Shown piece by piece: positions 1-8,793 of a stretch of 64,000 nucleotides of DNA (the stretch's first letter is position 1; every line of letters begins with the position of its first letter). The position numbers and the translations under genes were made by a program. The stretch is taken from NCBI RefSeq assembly GCF_004114535.1, contig NZ_LBJC01000002.1, positions 1-64,000 on the forward strand, written 5' to 3'. Origin of the DNA: Bradyrhizobium nanningense. Its GTDB lineage: Bacteria; Pseudomonadota; Alphaproteobacteria; Rhizobiales; Xanthobacteraceae. The notes beneath the pieces are model-generated. The model saw only the letters and a list, made by a program, of their open reading frames with translations. It was not told the DNA's origin and did not search any database.

Positions 1-932
1 CGCGTCACGCCGAGCCGCCGGATCGGCCGCTCCTCGTTGAGCCTGGTGAGCAACTCGCCGATCGCTGCGTTGACCTCGGCGAGGCTGTAGAAGGTGCGAT
101 GGCGCAGCCGGCCGAGCAGCCAGCGCTCGACGATGAGGACAGCCTGCTCGACCTTGGCCTTGTCGCGCGGCTTGCGTGGTCGCGCCGGCAAGACGGCCGT
201 GCCGTAATGCGCCGCCATCTCCGCATAGGTGCGATTGATCTGCGGGTCGTAGAGGCTCGCCTTGATGACCGCGACCTTGGTATTGTCGGGCACCAGCAGC
301 GCCGGCACGCCGTCGATCGCCGCCGAGGTGCCGACGTGGGCGCTGATCCAGTCGGCGAGTCCCTGCGTCCACGTCGCCTGCGCATAGGTGAAGTTCGAGG
401 CGCCGAGCACGGCGACGAAGATCTGCGCCGTCCTCCGCTCGCCGGTGAGGCGGTCGACCACCACCGGCACGCCGTCGCCCGCGTAGTCGACGAACAATTT
501 GTCGCCGGCCGCGTGTGACTGGCGCATCGTCACCGACAGGCGACCCTCCCAGGCGCGGTAGAGCTCGCAGAAGCGCGAGTACCGGTATCCGCCAGGCTCG
601 GCGGCAATGTACTCCTCCCACAGGATCGACAGCGTCACGTGCTTGCGCTTGAGCTCGCGGTGCACCGCCGCCCAGTCGGGCTCGGCGATGCGGCGGTGAC
701 CTTGCCGGTTGCCGTTGCCGGTCTTGGCGAACAGGCGGGCCTCCAGGGCCGCGTCCGTGAGTTCGTCGGGCAACGGCCAGCTCAGACCTACGGCCTCGAA
801 CCGCCGGATGGTCAACCGCACCGTCGAGGGTGCCGCGCCCACCCGTCGCGCAATCTCGCGGCTCGGCAGCCCGGCCGCCTTCATTCTGATCACATCGCGC
901 ACACGGCGCATCGCAAGCCTCTCCGTCGGCAT
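1..932 (-). CDS. istA: IS21-family transposase IstA, 3' end beyond window
   Basis: Translating the minus strand from an ATG at 932 gives about 310 codons without a stop up to the window edge, so the gene is partial. The N-terminal part reads as a helix-turn-helix (AGLPSREIARRVGAAPSTVR). It is followed by a rve/DDE integrase core that includes LFVDYAGDGVPVV, where the first catalytic Asp is expected, and VPDNTKVAVIKA with the second. A later KAKVEQAVLIVERWLLGRLR stretch carries the Glu region. This is the IstA arrangement of IS21 elements; the helper ATPase IstB would lie to the left, outside the window. An in-frame alternative ATG lies at 911. The repeats at 998-1113 upstream fit the element's end. 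The family call is strong; whether the copy is intact cannot be seen. Confidence 0.85.
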   Translation of the reverse strand, partial: MPTERLAMRRVRDVIRMKAAGLPSREIARRVGAAPSTVRLTIRRFEAVGLSWPLPDELTDAALEARLFAKTGNGNRQGHRRIAEPDWAAVHRELKRKHVTLSILWEEYIAAEPGGYRYSRFCELYRAWEGRLSVTMRQSHAAGDKLFVDYAGDGVPVVVDRLTGERRTAQIFVAVLGASNFTYAQATWTQGLADWISAHVGTSAAIDGVPALLVPDNTKVAVIKASLYDPQINRTYAEMAAHYGTAVLPARPRKPRDKAKVEQAVLIVERWLLGRLRHRTFYSLAEVNAAIGELLTRLNEERPIRRLGVT

Positions 933-997
933 CCAGGTCCCCTTCGCAAAGCCGAAAGGGTTGCCCCTATGGGAGCCAGAAGAGGTCTCGTCACCCG

Positions 998-1113
998 GGC
1001 GACATCATCCCGGAATGGTGGGCGACATCATCTCGGAACGGGCGGGCGACTTCAAATCGGAATGGTGGGCGAGATCATCTCGGAATGCTGGGCGACATCG
1101 AGCGGAATCCGCA
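998..1113. repeat. Tandem terminal repeats of the IS21-type element
   Basis: About five imperfect copies of a 22-24 bp unit (GGGCGACATCATCTCGGAAT and variants) follow one another just upstream of istA. Multiple transposase-binding repeats near the ends are typical of IS21 elements. The exact outer end of the element, near 1113, was not fixed because the other end is outside the window. Confidence 0.6.
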
Positions 1114-2478
1114 TTTTGCGCAAACGCGTTAAACATGGCGGCAGTCCGAGTTAAACTTCAGGTAAGCCAAATAAGACAGAGATTGCCAACCTGCCAGAGC
1201 CCCGGATCGGAGCTCTTCGCAGCGCCAGGGGATCGCTACTTTCGGCCGGCCTTCGGCGGCAGCTTCGAGCTCGACCCCTCCTTTCAGGCATCCCTCGATT
1301 GTTACAGTGAGTATCCGGCTTAATCGCGTTCAGGAGTGTTCGAGTTGCATTGCCTTGCCATGCCGGCGCTATATACCGTTGCGCCGGCAGGATCGATGCC
1401 CCCTGGAGCGCAAACTATAGTGGGCGGCCTCACCATGCTGCGGTTGTTATTCCATATGAAGTAGAGCATGACGTAGCTGCTTTAGGCCGAGGCCGAATTT
1501 GCAGATCAATTACGTCAAGCGCGATCGATCAGAAGAAAGAGAACTTGACGCACAGCTCGCAACCCATTTCAGGCGGACTTGCTAGCATATCGAAGGGTGG
1601 TCAGAGTGGGCGCCTTAAAACCCTAGCGTATAGTATCTTCTGCCCCAAGGAAGCGCCCAACGAGAGTGCACACCCGCCAGGCTATCGTTCATTCCACTAA
1701 GAGTCCTTTTCGCCCCGTAGTACGTAGCTCGGCGAAATCTCTGTCCGAGACAAGATCGCCGGTTCCGACCATTCGACGTCGGCTTCTTTTAACGGAGCAT
1801 CCGATATCGCTTCCCCACCGGTGCTGCACCGTCGGCCAGAGGTCAGCTCTCCCTTCGATCTTGGTCTCAGTGGCAGCGATAATCTCGCTGCAGAGCGACA
1901 GATGCATGCCTCCTATTGCGTCACCAACGCGTTTCAGCGTTCGCATATCCCGACATTCTTCAGCAGAGTGAGAGCTCGCTCGTTCACGGTCGCCCCTCGG
2001 GAACTAGCCAGCTAATTCGCTCTCGTCCGAAAGAAGACGATCTGATCCAGCAGACCTTTGATGGTCTGCCAACCCATAGTCGGGCCGCATAGCATCGGCT
2101 TGATTTGCGCTCTCATCGAGCTCGCAATCTGACGTAACGTAAGACTCGTTTGCTTCATGAAAATTGGATGGTGGCAGCGACGGCTTCCATAGCTCTTGGC
2201 AATGCAACGATCACCGCCGGCAGAAAGTTGATTCTTGGCCCGCGCATTCCAGCGGCACAAACCTCACGTAAATCGCCACTACAAGTGATTGCTCCCATTC
2301 TCGGGCCTGCATCATCACACGACGTTACTCGCTTGATGTTGAAAACGTCTATCAGTTGCAGAACTCTCGCACCCAAGGTTCATTGCCCCTTCTTTCCGCC
2401 ATGTTCGCAACCAAAGCAGAGACGCGCTGATTGCGCACTTCGCGCGCGGCGATAGCGAGAGTCTCAGGAGACGTTTCT
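1114..2478. other. Gene-poor stretch, no supported gene
   Basis: Only short open frames on both strands are present, with no recognisable motif, good ribosome binding site or consistent codon use. A purine-rich GTCTCAGGAG just before 2479 serves the next gene. Confidence 0.5.
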
Positions 2479-3228
2479 ATGGTAAAGCCAGTGGTAATTG
2501 TGGTCGGCGCGGACAAGGGAGGAGTCGGGAAGACGACCGTATCACGAACGCTACTGGACTACTTCAGCGTGAACAACGTGCAAACACGCGCATTCGACAC
2601 AGAGTGGCCTCGGGGAACGCTGAAGCGCTTTTATCCTGGGATTACTGAGATCGTCGACATGACGACGACCACGGACCAGATGAAGATCTTCGATACCTTG
2701 AATTCAGGGCTGTCCGTCACTGTCATCGATGCTCGCGCAGGCCTACTTTCCTCTGCGCTGGCTTCCTTGCGCGACATCGGCTTTCTGGACTCGGCACGGT
2801 CTGGCCAGATCACATTTGCGGTGTTCCACATCCTTGGATCATCCATCGCGTCGCTAGACGAGATCGCGGAAACCGCGACTTTCATGAGCGGCGCAAAGTA
2901 CTACCTGGCCAAGAACTTCATTAACGACACTCAATTCTTCCAGTGGGACCAAGCGACTTACAATTCCTATTTTCACCGCATCAAACATGCGACTGAGTTG
3001 ACCATACCGAAGCTTAACGAGATGGCCTATGAGCAGGTGGAGATCGCATCCGTCCCATTCATAGACTTCGTCGCAAACAAAGCACGGAACGATGAACCCG
3101 CGAACAACTCCTTCGTGCTGCGCGGCTATGTCCGGCACTGGCTGGCAAATGTCTGGAGCGAATTTGACCGAATCAACTTGACGGAATTGGCCGGCGCCAA
3201 GTCCGCCACCCGGACCGGCGAGAAGTAG
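2479..3228 (+). CDS. ParA/MinD-like P-loop ATPase
   Basis: The protein of 249 residues begins with a deviant Walker A motif, GADKGGVGKTTVSR, at about residues 8-21, including the signature lysine of ParA/MinD ATPases. A Walker A'-like position (FDTEWPRG) and a VTVIDARAG stretch where Walker B is expected follow. I chose ATG 2479 because CAGGAG lies about 9 bases upstream; the open frame extends further 5' to 2431 without support. No ParB or centromere-like repeats were seen nearby. The next gene encodes a distant paralogue in the same direction. A role in partition, positioning or element maintenance is possible, but the substrate is unknown. Confidence 0.75.
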   Translation: MVKPVVIVVGADKGGVGKTTVSRTLLDYFSVNNVQTRAFDTEWPRGTLKRFYPGITEIVDMTTTTDQMKIFDTLNSGLSVTVIDARAGLLSSALASLRDIGFLDSARSGQITFAVFHILGSSIASLDEIAETATFMSGAKYYLAKNFINDTQFFQWDQATYNSYFHRIKHATELTIPKLNEMAYEQVEIASVPFIDFVANKARNDEPANNSFVLRGYVRHWLANVWSEFDRINLTELAGAKSATRTGEK

Positions 3229-3287
3229 TCGCATATCTGGCGAGCTCAGGTCGGGCCCACGTACGGAACGAAATTGATCTGCTGGCT

Positions 3288-4007
3288 ATGTTAGCGACCC
3301 CCATCTACATCATCTGCTCTCCTAGCCCGCAGGTCGGTAAAACCCTCATCGCTCGGGCCATGAGCGAGTTCTTGCTGCTGAAAAACGGCACAGCGCTGTC
3401 GTTTGATGTCAACTTGAAAGATCCGTCATTGCTCGACTACCTTCCCAACATCACGGAGACCGCGGATGTGATCGACACTTACGGCAAGATGCAGCTGATG
3501 GACCCTCTTATCATCCACGATCGTGTAGCCAAGGTAATTGACCTCGGCTTTCACGCCTTCGACGAATTCTTCAAGATGTGCGAGGAGATTGGCTTCATGA
3601 AGGAGACAGCGCGCTGCTATGTCGCCCCTATCATCCTCTTCGTCGCAGCCGCAGACCGTATCTCCTTGCGCGCTTATGAAATGCTGCGGCGGCGAATTCC
3701 GCCGAGGTCGCTGATCACCGTCCACAATGAATTCGTGCTGCACGGCGGATTACCCGACGCGATGGATAGCGAGCGGGTGATTCGCATTTCCGCACTTCCG
3801 CTGTTCCTCAAAAGATATATAGACCGGCTTAGCTTTTCCTTCACTGGATATCTGCGCAACGAGAAGGACTGGTCCACCGAGCTGCATCAATGGATCCGAC
3901 GGAACTACAGTATGTTTCGCGATCTGGATTCGAGTGTGACGCTGCGAAAGTCCGATCGACCGCGGGGGACGGATATCGATAGCCTACGTTGCACAAAGTC
4001 CACTTGA
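3288..4007 (+). CDS. Degenerate ParA-like P-loop protein, paralogue of upstream gene
   Basis: The product of 239 residues carries SPSPQVGKTLIARA at about residues 10-23. This keeps the GKT of a P-loop but lacks the signature Lys-Gly-Gly of true ParA proteins. The segment DYLPNITETADVIDTYGKMQ aligns with FYPGITEIVDMTTTTDQMK of the neighbour at 2479, so the two look like old tandem duplicates. The gap between them is 59 bp, which is compatible with co-transcription. There is no strong ribosome binding site before ATG 3288. ATP binding is plausible but hydrolysis is uncertain. Function is unknown. Confidence 0.65.
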   Translation: MLATPIYIICSPSPQVGKTLIARAMSEFLLLKNGTALSFDVNLKDPSLLDYLPNITETADVIDTYGKMQLMDPLIIHDRVAKVIDLGFHAFDEFFKMCEEIGFMKETARCYVAPIILFVAAADRISLRAYEMLRRRIPPRSLITVHNEFVLHGGLPDAMDSERVIRISALPLFLKRYIDRLSFSFTGYLRNEKDWSTELHQWIRRNYSMFRDLDSSVTLRKSDRPRGTDIDSLRCTKST

Positions 4008-4286
4008 GAGTTCGGCCTGGTTGCCATCTATTCGCCCGGGCTCTGAATGGTCGTTGATCCCTGAGTTCGATGGCGTTCGCAACGCGAAGGCATGGAGTTT
4101 TGTATGCGACTCTTCGCTTGGATCTCCATCCTTACCGTAATCGTCCCGACGGACAGCACGAGGGGCAATTGACGGTGGCTCATTCGCGAATGCCTCTTTC
4201 AAAGAGCACGTCCTCGAAGGAATCGATGACTCTCTTGACGTTGTGATCGGTTAGGCGGATCGGCTGGGCCTTCCTTCGGAGGGCGC
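4008..4286. other. Intergenic, no gene seen
   Basis: The stretch lies between the ParA-like pair and the convergent 3' end of the interrupted nopM. Only short overlapping frames without motifs were found. Confidence 0.4.
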
Positions 4287-4467
4287 TCATAGCTCAAGGT
4301 CGAGTTTCCCGAGCACCTGATGCAAGACCGCACTTTTGATCTCCCGGGCGATCTCGTTTCGTATCTCTGCGCCGAGGACCCGCTCGGCATCGGCATCGCC
4401 TGTCAGGCCATGCTCGGCCAGTCGCCCATTCAAGCGGGTTTCAAACTGTACGCCCATGGCGTCGACG
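4287..4467 (-). pseudogene. nopM: 3' fragment of nopM-like effector, cut off by IS66
   Basis: Reading the minus strand from the IS66 target repeat gives AMGVQFETRLNGRLAEHGL and a further 40 or so residues to a stop at 4287. This frame continues exactly the frame of the main nopM piece, which ends ...EMQERLVD at 11009-11016. Removing the element and one 8-bp target copy restores ERLVD-AMGV. The fragment supplies about 60 residues, the C-terminal end of the NEL ligase domain. It cannot be translated as part of the effector in the present arrangement. Confidence 0.8.
4460..4467. repeat. Left target-site duplication of IS66 element
   Basis: CGTCGACG stands immediately outside the left end GTAAGCG. 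The same eight bases occur at 11009-11016 just outside the right end. IS66 elements make 8-bp duplications. Confidence 0.9.
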
Positions 4468-4488
4468 GTAAGCGTAGCGCCGAGGCCC
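4468..4488 (+). repeat. IS66 left terminal inverted repeat
   Basis: It begins GTAAGCGTAGCGCCGAGGCC and matches the reverse complement of 10988-11008 at 18 of 21 positions. GTAAGCG is the usual IS66-family tip. Confidence 0.88.
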
Positions 4489-4555
4489 TTCAGATTGCCT
4501 GTGCGCAGCCTTGGGAGCACCGTTAGAAGAGTCATCTTCGGCAAGGGTGCTCATA

Positions 4556-4978
4556 ATGGACGACCATTCGGACGACATAAGACGACCGTTGACGCAGCGT
4601 ATCGAAGTGTATGCTGGCGCAGGCCGGAAGCAGTGGCCGGATGCTTTGAAGGCACAGATTGTCGCGGAAAGCCTCGAGCCAGGTGCGGTTGTAACAGATA
4701 TCGCACGCCGCCATGGCTGCCGGCCGCAGCAGGTGCATGACTGGCGGCGCCGGGCGCGTTCAGGTCAACTGGTGCTGCCGGCTTCGGCGGATACACTATC
4801 ATTCGTGCCTTTGGTGTCGGAGACGTCGCTGCCGGCGGCTGCCGCGCCCTCCGGATCGCCCGAGGCTGCCGCTGTTACGGTTGAGTTCCTAGGGGCACGG
4901 GTGGAGGTGCGCGGAACGCCTGGGCTTGCCGTGCTGAGTGATGTGTTTGTGGCATTACGCCGGACACGTTCATGCTGA
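4556..4978 (+). CDS. tnpA: IS66 TnpA, helix-turn-helix accessory protein
   Basis: This protein of 140 residues shows the TnpA signature: the DNA-binding segment (QIVAESLEPGAVVTDIARRH followed by GCRPQQVHDWRRRAR), a variable linker and a C-terminal VEFLGARVEV stretch. ATG 4556 lies about 88 bp inside the left inverted repeat and follows AAGGGTGC. Its stop overlaps the tnpB start at 4972, as is usual in IS66 elements, where the genes are translationally coupled. The gene looks intact. TnpA is needed with TnpB and TnpC for transposition, and both of those are damaged here. Confidence 0.85.
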   Translation: MDDHSDDIRRPLTQRIEVYAGAGRKQWPDALKAQIVAESLEPGAVVTDIARRHGCRPQQVHDWRRRARSGQLVLPASADTLSFVPLVSETSLPAAAAPSGSPEAAAVTVEFLGARVEVRGTPGLAVLSDVFVALRRTRSC

Positions 4979-5031
4979 CGGCTCCCGCTGGCCTCATGAT
5001 TTACGTTGCAACCCGACCTGTAGACTTCCGG
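4972..5031 (+). pseudogene. tnpB: IS66 tnpB, 5' fragment
   Basis: The reading frame starts at ATG 4972 and encodes LMIYVATRPVDFR, the conserved N-terminal motif of TnpB. It is then interrupted at 5031/5032 by the left inverted repeat of the RIT element. The continuation KGADGLALLAKETLG appears at 8450 on the other side of the insert. Confidence 0.88.
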
Positions 5032-5067
5032 AATTATGCGGAGCCCACGATTATGCGGAGTGTGCGG
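5032..5067 (+). repeat. RIT left inverted repeat
   Basis: It starts AATTATGCGGAGCCCACGAT and contains two copies of the core ATTATGCGGAG (5033 and about 5050). All 36 bases match the reverse complement of 8386-8421. With one mismatch the match extends three bases outward (CCG). A third, inverted core lies at 5105-5118 within the end of ritC. Confidence 0.92.
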
Positions 5068-5104
5068 CGGGAAGTTGGTTCCCGCCGCGGTCTTCTCGCC
5101 TGTT

Positions 5105-6118
5105 TCACTCCGCATAATTCGGCTTGCGTCCGGCCACATTCAGCATGGCCAGGAGCTTGTCGGGCGCCCGGAATCGACCGGGCGTCAGCATTGGCGGCGA
5201 CATGGCGGCGAGCGCTTCGAGCTTCTCTGTCGGATCGGCGCGAAGGTAGACCTCGGTGCTTTGCAGGCTGGCGTGTCCGAGCCATAGCGAGACTTTCCGG
5301 ACGTCGCGAGTCGCCTGAAGCGTATGCATGGCGCAGGTATGGCGCAGTACGTGCGGACTGACGCTTTTGCCGGCGATCGACGGCGCCTTGCGAGCGGCGG
5401 CGGCGACATGCTTGGTCAGGATGTATTCAAAGCCCGAGCGGGTCATTGCCTGAGCACGGGCGTTGAAGAACAGCTCAGGAGCGTCGGTGACTGGGCGCAC
5501 TTTGAGCCAAGCCTTCACGGCTGCAGCCGTTTGTTTCCAGAGCGGCAAGACACGTTCACGACGGCCCTTACCCATGATGTGCACGCTGGACATGGTCTGG
5601 CGGTCGATCTGATCGAGCCGGAGGCCGACTAGCTCCGACACGCGCATGCCTGCGGCGAAGGCCAGATGCAGCATGGCTCGATCACGGATGCCGGACACGG
5701 TGCTCGCGTCTGGCGCATCTAACAGAGCCTGCAGCTCGTCACGAGTGAGATAGCCGACGAGCGCCTGATCGGTCTTCTTCATCGGGATCGCATGGATCCG
5801 ACGTGATTGGTCGAGGCAGGATGGCACCCTGTATTCCAGATAGCGGAAGAACGAGTTGATCGCAGCGAGCCGGGCATTGCGAGTTCGCGCCGAGTTGCCG
5901 CGCTGCCTCTCTAGATGCTCCAGGAATGCCAAGATCAGCGGCGCGTCGAGCCGTTCGATCTCGATCTTCGATGGCTTGAGCTTGAGTCGGCCGGCGGCAA
6001 ATTGGAGCAACAGCTGGAAGCTCTGGGCATACGCCTCGCAGGTATGCTGGCTCGCCCTGCGTTCTTTGGGCAGGTGCTCGCGCAGGAAGCTGCTCAGGTA
6101 GGGGGCGAGCGCAGTCAT
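5105..6118 (-). CDS. ritC: RIT tyrosine recombinase C
   Basis: This 337-residue phage-integrase family protein has an N-terminal SAM-like core-binding domain and a C-terminal catalytic domain. Visible catalytic elements are AAGMRVSELVGLRL (first Arg), SPHVLRHTCAMH (HxxR box), LWLGHASLQSTEVY (His and nucleophilic Tyr region). ATG 6118 overlaps the stop of the preceding gene by ATGA, which decides the start over the longer open frame reaching 6280. The last codons (NYAE, stop) lie in a sequence that repeats the core of the element's inverted repeats. It is the last gene of the trio. Confidence 0.88.
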   Translation of the reverse strand: MTALAPYLSSFLREHLPKERRASQHTCEAYAQSFQLLLQFAAGRLKLKPSKIEIERLDAPLILAFLEHLERQRGNSARTRNARLAAINSFFRYLEYRVPSCLDQSRRIHAIPMKKTDQALVGYLTRDELQALLDAPDASTVSGIRDRAMLHLAFAAGMRVSELVGLRLDQIDRQTMSSVHIMGKGRRERVLPLWKQTAAAVKAWLKVRPVTDAPELFFNARAQAMTRSGFEYILTKHVAAAARKAPSIAGKSVSPHVLRHTCAMHTLQATRDVRKVSLWLGHASLQSTEVYLRADPTEKLEALAAMSPPMLTPGRFRAPDKLLAMLNVAGRKPNYAE

Positions 6119-7032
6119 GCGGCGCCTCCAATGAGCAATGCCTCGCCGGCCTCGGCGATCTGGCCCATTAGGGTCGGCGTCGCCTGCAAGTACCAATAGG
6201 TGTCGGTCACGTGGGCGTGGCCGAGGTAGGTGCTGAGCGCCACGATATGGCGGGCGATCGCAGCACGATCGTGGCGGCACTGCTCCAGCGAGCGGACCGC
6301 GAAGGTGTGGCGCAGATCGTGGATGCGCGGATCTCGCCCCGCGCAGGCGCCCCTGAGATTGGTACTGTCGAGGAGTTGCAGGAAGATGCGTCGCACGGTG
6401 TTGTAGGGCAGCGACTGTCCGGCAACCGATACGAAGAGAGCACGATCTGTGGTGGTCAGCGACCGCCGGGTGACCAGATATCTGTCGAGCGCCAGCCGAG
6501 CTGTTGCGTGAAGTGGCAACAGCCGGCTCTTCTGGAACTTGGTCTGTCGGACGACGAGCCCATCGGCAGTTACATCGTCGATCCGCAGCGCCAAAGCTTC
6601 CGCGATCCGCATGCCGGTAGCGGTGAGCAGGCCGAAGAGCGTTACGTACATGGTCGGTCTGATCGAGCCTACCGGCCGGAGTGCCGCCGCAGCGCGAAGC
6701 AATCGTGCGATCTCGTCCGCACTATAGATATAAGGCGGTCGCCGCTTGACGACAGCGTGGCCGAGTGCATCCGCCGCCGGAACCTGATGGCGCGGATTCT
6801 CGGCGTGCATCGCCAGCGCGAACCGCCGCACGGTAAGCAACCGGTTGCGGCGCTGCTCCGGTGACGGCGCTCGTGCGGCCCATGCCAGGACCCGGGCACT
6901 TCTGATGTGCCGGTCGCCGTGCTCCTCGGCGAAGCTGACGTAGCCCCTCAGCAGGATTTGCTGGACACGGAACTTGAACCCCAGCGACTGCTGCTGGTCC
7001 ACATATTTGGCCAGATATTGACTCAGCATCAC
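6115..7032 (-). CDS. ritB: RIT tyrosine recombinase B
   Basis: The second recombinase of the trio has 305 residues. It shows the first-Arg box TATGMRIAEALALRIDD, the HDLRHTFAVRSL box and TYLGHAHVTDTYWYLQ with the nucleophile tyrosine region. The start is a GTG at 7032 that overlaps the ritA stop (GTGA); an in-frame ATG at 7029 is the alternative. The GTGA and ATGA junctions suggest translational coupling of all three genes. RIT proteins act together on the element ends, so the order and coupling are expected to matter. Confidence 0.88.
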   Translation of the reverse strand: MMLSQYLAKYVDQQQSLGFKFRVQQILLRGYVSFAEEHGDRHIRSARVLAWAARAPSPEQRRNRLLTVRRFALAMHAENPRHQVPAADALGHAVVKRRPPYIYSADEIARLLRAAAALRPVGSIRPTMYVTLFGLLTATGMRIAEALALRIDDVTADGLVVRQTKFQKSRLLPLHATARLALDRYLVTRRSLTTTDRALFVSVAGQSLPYNTVRRIFLQLLDSTNLRGACAGRDPRIHDLRHTFAVRSLEQCRHDRAAIARHIVALSTYLGHAHVTDTYWYLQATPTLMGQIAEAGEALLIGGAA

Positions 7033-8294
7033 GCATCTCCCGGCCAGGGCTGCGCGATCTGCAGCAGCATCGTCACGTCGACTTTGGCATAGTGCGCGGT
7101 CATGTCAGGCGAGCGGTGGCGGAGCACGGCACCAACCGTGTCGAGCGTCGCGCCGCCCCGGAGCATGGCCGTCGCGGCCGAGTGTCGAAGCAGGTTGGCC
7201 CCATTCGACGGAGCGGTGATGCCGGCCTTTCGTATTGCACAGCGCACAACGTCAGAGACTACGCTCGACCTTGTCAGTGGTCGGATTGGTGCGTTCAACA
7301 TGAAGAAGATTCGACCACCGACGACGTGCGGCCGGGCTTGATCCAGATAAGCGAGCACGGCATCACCGGCGTCTTGCGGCAATGGTAATCTCGTTTCCCG
7401 GCGCCCCTTGCCACGAACCGACAGCGTGGCTTGTTGCCAATCAATGTCGGTGAGACGAAGAGAAAGAATGTCGCTGGCTCGCAAACCCAGTCGCGCCAAC
7501 AGCAGCAAGATCGCCCGATCACGCACGCCAGTCGCCGTGGTCTGATCGCACGTTGCAATCAACGTCTCGACATCCGACGAGCGGATGTATCGCGGCAGCG
7601 ACGACAGTCGCCACTGCGGAATGATTGGCACAGCCTGATCGAGTCCAGCTCGGCACAACCCCCGCGCGCTGAGGAACCGCAAATATCCTCTCAGCGCCAT
7701 CGTCATCGTCTTCACATAGGCCAGCGAGACCTGCTTCGTCTCTGCAATGATCACGTCGCGAATGAGCTGAGCATTCCAACTTCGCGGCCTGATGCCAAGC
7801 GCCGGGAGCAGCCGCATGACCATGCGACCGTGCCGATCTATTGTCAGCTCTGTGACGCCGCGATGCTGTCGCAGCCAGTCCTGGAACTCGACCACCCGGC
7901 GGTGGGGCGTCGGTAATGCGGGCTTCGGCTTGCGCTGGACGATTCCGCGCTCGCCGAGAAACTCGATGAACCGGCGTACCCGCCTCACGTACTTCGCGGA
8001 AACGCTCCTCTCGCGACGGATGCCGGGGCATCGACAGCGATGCCGAGCGAACCGATCGGCGACGCCATCATCGATATCAGCGACTGCGATCTTGGCCAGC
8101 GTCAGCCATTGCGCGAGGTGACGGGCTGCAGCGTCATAGCCGCTCACCGTCAAGCTCTTATGCCCCAACACCGTCAGGTGTCGTGTGAACTCCGTCACCA
8201 GCGGGGCGAGATCGCCTGCGTCCATGCAGCGCAGCCCGTGGCAGTGATCCTCACTCGACTTGGCCATTCCTTGTCTCCCTTTCGTTGCCATCAA
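7029..8294 (-). CDS. ritA: RIT tyrosine recombinase A
   Basis: The first and longest recombinase of the trio, up to 421 residues. Motifs include RLGLRASDILSLRLTDIDW (first Arg), SNGANLLRHSAATAML (HxxR box, with Leu-Leu before Arg) and VLRHRSPDMTAHYAKVD (terminal His/Tyr box). Start candidates are ATG 8294 and ATG 8267, the latter giving MAKSSEDHC; the sequence does not settle this. The gene begins about 90 bp inside the right inverted repeat. Confidence 0.85.
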   Translation of the reverse strand: MMATKGRQGMAKSSEDHCHGLRCMDAGDLAPLVTEFTRHLTVLGHKSLTVSGYDAAARHLAQWLTLAKIAVADIDDGVADRFARHRCRCPGIRRERSVSAKYVRRVRRFIEFLGERGIVQRKPKPALPTPHRRVVEFQDWLRQHRGVTELTIDRHGRMVMRLLPALGIRPRSWNAQLIRDVIIAETKQVSLAYVKTMTMALRGYLRFLSARGLCRAGLDQAVPIIPQWRLSSLPRYIRSSDVETLIATCDQTTATGVRDRAILLLLARLGLRASDILSLRLTDIDWQQATLSVRGKGRRETRLPLPQDAGDAVLAYLDQARPHVVGGRIFFMLNAPIRPLTRSSVVSDVVRCAIRKAGITAPSNGANLLRHSAATAMLRGGATLDTVGAVLRHRSPDMTAHYAKVDVTMLLQIAQPWPGDA

Positions 8295-8385
8295 GGCAGG
8301 AAGGGAGGCCTCAGATTATGCTGAGTGAGAAAGAGGGCAGCAGGAACTAAACTGTTGATAACGAAGCGGGTCTCGGATTGAACGG

Positions 8386-8421
8386 CCGCACACTCCGCAT
8401 AATCGTGGGCTCCGCATAATT
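8386..8421 (-). repeat. RIT right inverted repeat
   Basis: Perfect reverse complement of the left repeat over 36 bases, about 90 bp upstream of the ritA start. It probably binds recombinase and overlaps the region expected to hold the promoter of the trio. Confidence 0.92.
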
Positions 8422-8424
8422 GCG

Positions 8425-8446
8425 GTTATGTGGTGCACCACATAAC
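8425..8446. repeat. 22-bp perfect palindrome at the RIT right border
   Basis: GTTATGTGGTG is followed directly by its reverse complement CACCACATAAC. It is found only at this border, not at the left one, so the two junctions are asymmetric. It may be a recombination site, a remnant of excision, or a regulatory site. Confidence 0.8.
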
Positions 8447-8743
8447 AGAAAGGGCGCGGATGGCTTGGCACTCTTGGCGAAGGAGACGCTGGGCCACGAT
8501 CCGATGAAGGGCGTGGCAGTGGTCTTCCGTGCGAAGCGTGCCGATCGGGTGAAGATCGTCGTTTGGGATGGCAGTGGCCTTGTGCTGTACTGGAAGCGGC
8601 TTGAGGGCAGCGCCTTCAAATGGCCGCCGGTTGTTGACGGTGTGATGCGGATGAACGCCGCGCAGCTGTCGGCGCTTCTGGCCGGCATGGATTGGACACG
8701 CATGCACGCACCTCGAATCCCGCAGCCGAAAGCACTTGCGTAG
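8447..8743 (+). pseudogene. tnpB: IS66 tnpB, 3' fragment
   Basis: The frame resumes with RKGADGLALLAKETLG and runs through KRADRVKIVVWDGSGLVLYW, the conserved TnpB core, to a stop at 8743. Joined to 4972-5031 it gives a TnpB of about 118 residues, the usual size. The only damage visible is the RIT insertion, so precise excision could restore the gene. Confidence 0.88.
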
Positions 8744-8793
8744 GGAATAAAATCTTCGCTGCATCGGGGCGCGAAGCATGGCAGACTCGGGCA

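Larger units (their letters stand above)
5032..8446 (-). mobile_element. RIT element (recombinase in trio) inserted in IS66 tnpB
   Basis: Three overlapping tyrosine recombinase genes lie in one orientation between perfect 36-bp inverted repeats (5032-5067 and 8386-8421). A 22-bp perfect palindrome at 8425-8446 separates the right repeat from the resumed tnpB. Three co-directional recombinase genes with terminal repeats are the described hallmark of RIT elements. The element's exact right border is uncertain: it could end at the repeat (8421) or include the palindrome (8446). Depending on the arginine codon of the original tnpB, the target read either TTC-CGG or TTC-AGA. Confidence 0.88.

Noticed and set aside
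99..1154. Plus-strand open frames opposite istA
   Set aside because: They are antisense shadows of the high-GC istA gene, whose minus-strand product has clear integrase motifs.
6211..8324. Plus-strand open frames opposite the RIT recombinases
   Set aside because: Arg/Gln-rich shadow translations without motifs; the minus-strand genes are unambiguous.
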